This document shows positions 5,779 through 5,950 of a stretch of 5,950 nucleotides of DNA, in pieces. The notes beneath the pieces are model-generated. The model had not been told where the DNA came from, searched no databases, and saw only the letters and a program-made list of their open reading frames with translations. The translations under genes and the position numbers were made by a program. How positions within the stretch are numbered: the first letter of the stretch is position 1; each line of letters starts with the position of its first letter. The DNA comes from DASPUH01 sp035622975 (lineage in GTDB: Bacteria; Chloroflexota; Limnocylindria; Limnocylindrales; CSP1-4), in NCBI GenBank assembly GCA_035622975.1, contig DASPUH010000129.1:1-5950 (forward strand), written 5' to 3'.

Positions 5779-5812
5779 TCGGGGCTCCGAACGGAAGACC
5801 CTGGCCGTTCGG
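5778..5812 (+). repeat. Two mutually exclusive hairpins before the tRNAs
   Basis: CCGAA at 5787-5791 can pair with TTCGG at 5778-5782 (5 bp, 4-base loop) or, within the longer CCGAACGG (5787-5794), with CCGTTCGG at 5805-5812 (8 bp, 10-base loop). Both cannot form at once. The longer one ends 5 bases before the mature tRNA-Ala. Read on the minus strand, the smaller hairpin is followed by AGCTATTTT, resembling a weak terminator. The pairing is exact; the function is unknown. Confidence 0.45.
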
Positions 5813-5817
5813 GGGCG

Positions 5818-5890
5818 GGGGGCGTAGCTCAGTTGGGAGAGCGCGTGAATGGCATTCACGAGGTCAGGGGTTCGATCCCCCTCGCCTCCA
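5818..5890 (+). tRNA. tRNA-Ala (anticodon GGC)
   Basis: A full 73-base cloverleaf. The acceptor stem is GGGGGCG (5818-5824) with CGCCTCC (5883-5889) and discriminator A5890. The D-stem is GCTC/GAGC, the anticodon stem CGTGA/TCACG with anticodon GGC at 5851-5853, and the T-stem AGGGG/CCCCT. The third acceptor pair is G3-U70, the main identity element for alanyl-tRNA synthetase, which confirms alanine independently of the anticodon. It reads GCC and GCU, fitting a GC-rich genome. The 3' CCA is not encoded (the DNA continues CCT), so a CCA-adding enzyme is needed. Position 32-38 is A-U, known to tune decoding in tRNA-Ala(GGC). It is only 3 bases from the next tRNA, so the two are surely cotranscribed. 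Confidence 0.97.
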
Positions 5891-5893
5891 CCT

Positions 5894-5950
5894 GCGGGAA
5901 TAGCTCAGTTGGTAGAGCACAACCTTGCCAAGGTTGGGGTCGCGGGTTCG
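5894..5950 (+). tRNA. tRNA-Gly (anticodon GCC), 3' end beyond the window
   Basis: The first 57 bases of a tRNA: acceptor strand GCGGGAA, D-arm GCTC/GAGC, anticodon stem CAACC/GGTTG with loop TTGCCAA and anticodon GCC at 5927-5929, then the start of the T-arm GCGGGTTCG. The sequence closely follows the standard bacterial tRNA-Gly(GCC). The T-loop remainder and 3' acceptor strand are outside the window, so they cannot be checked. It reads GGC and GGU, common in a GC-rich genome. Confidence 0.95.

Noticed and set aside
4628..5827. Long plus-strand open frame of 399 codons opposite the sigma factor gene
   Set aside because: It is antisense to a clear sigma factor and has low-complexity Arg/Gly/Glu/Leu/His-rich content typical of GC-rich shadow frames; it also runs into tRNA-Ala.
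1..5950. CRISPR array, insertion sequence, prophage or other mobile element
   Set aside because: No spaced direct repeats, transposase, integrase or terminal inverted repeats were seen; all genes are core or common transport functions.

Overview
The window is very GC-rich with strongly G/C-biased third codon positions. Every protein gene lies on the minus strand, and the only plus-strand genes are two tRNAs at the right edge. The primary-type sigma factor is short and lacks region 1.1, as in Bacteroidota and relatives, but the base composition is far too GC-rich for typical Bacteroidota. This combination, with an Mla-type lipid transporter that implies an outer membrane, suggests a Gemmatimonadota-like member of the FCB group. 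That assignment is inference, not proof.

Layout from right to left, in the direction of protein-gene transcription. A divergent intergenic region (5657-5817) separates tRNA-Ala(GGC) and tRNA-Gly(GCC, cut by the window edge) on the plus strand from a RpoD/SigA-type sigma factor on the minus strand (4757-5656). A GC-rich hairpin follows the sigma gene. Next is a tightly packed unit: mlaE permease (3872-4651), mlaF ATPase (3081-3875), mlaD MCE protein (2077-3084), a Nudix hydrolase (1628-2077) and an AraC-type HTH protein with a degenerate receiver-like N-terminus (814-1608). The first four genes overlap by 4, 4 and 1 bases, and the fifth starts 19 bases after the fourth. A small hairpin and an 82-base gap then lead to atpA, F1-ATPase alpha, whose first 243 codons are present (1-731) before the left edge.

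How the genes work together: MlaE, MlaF and MlaD should form an inner-membrane ABC complex that moves phospholipid between the inner and outer membranes. The Nudix hydrolase probably cleans up dinucleoside polyphosphates or related nucleotides. The HTH protein may regulate this unit or something elsewhere. The sigma factor, tRNAs and atpA are core housekeeping genes. No mobile element, CRISPR array, prophage or long gene-free stretch is present; the three gaps of 82, 105 and 161 bases hold hairpins and candidate promoters, listed below.

I see no wholly new system. The points most worth a second look are the alternative hairpins in front of the tRNAs, the receiver-like/AraC fusion tied to an Mla operon, promoter-like sites that partly resemble the Bacteroidota TTG/TAnnTT pattern next to the matching type of sigma factor, the possibly leaderless GTG start of mlaE, and an atpA gene that begins its own unit without atpH in front of it.
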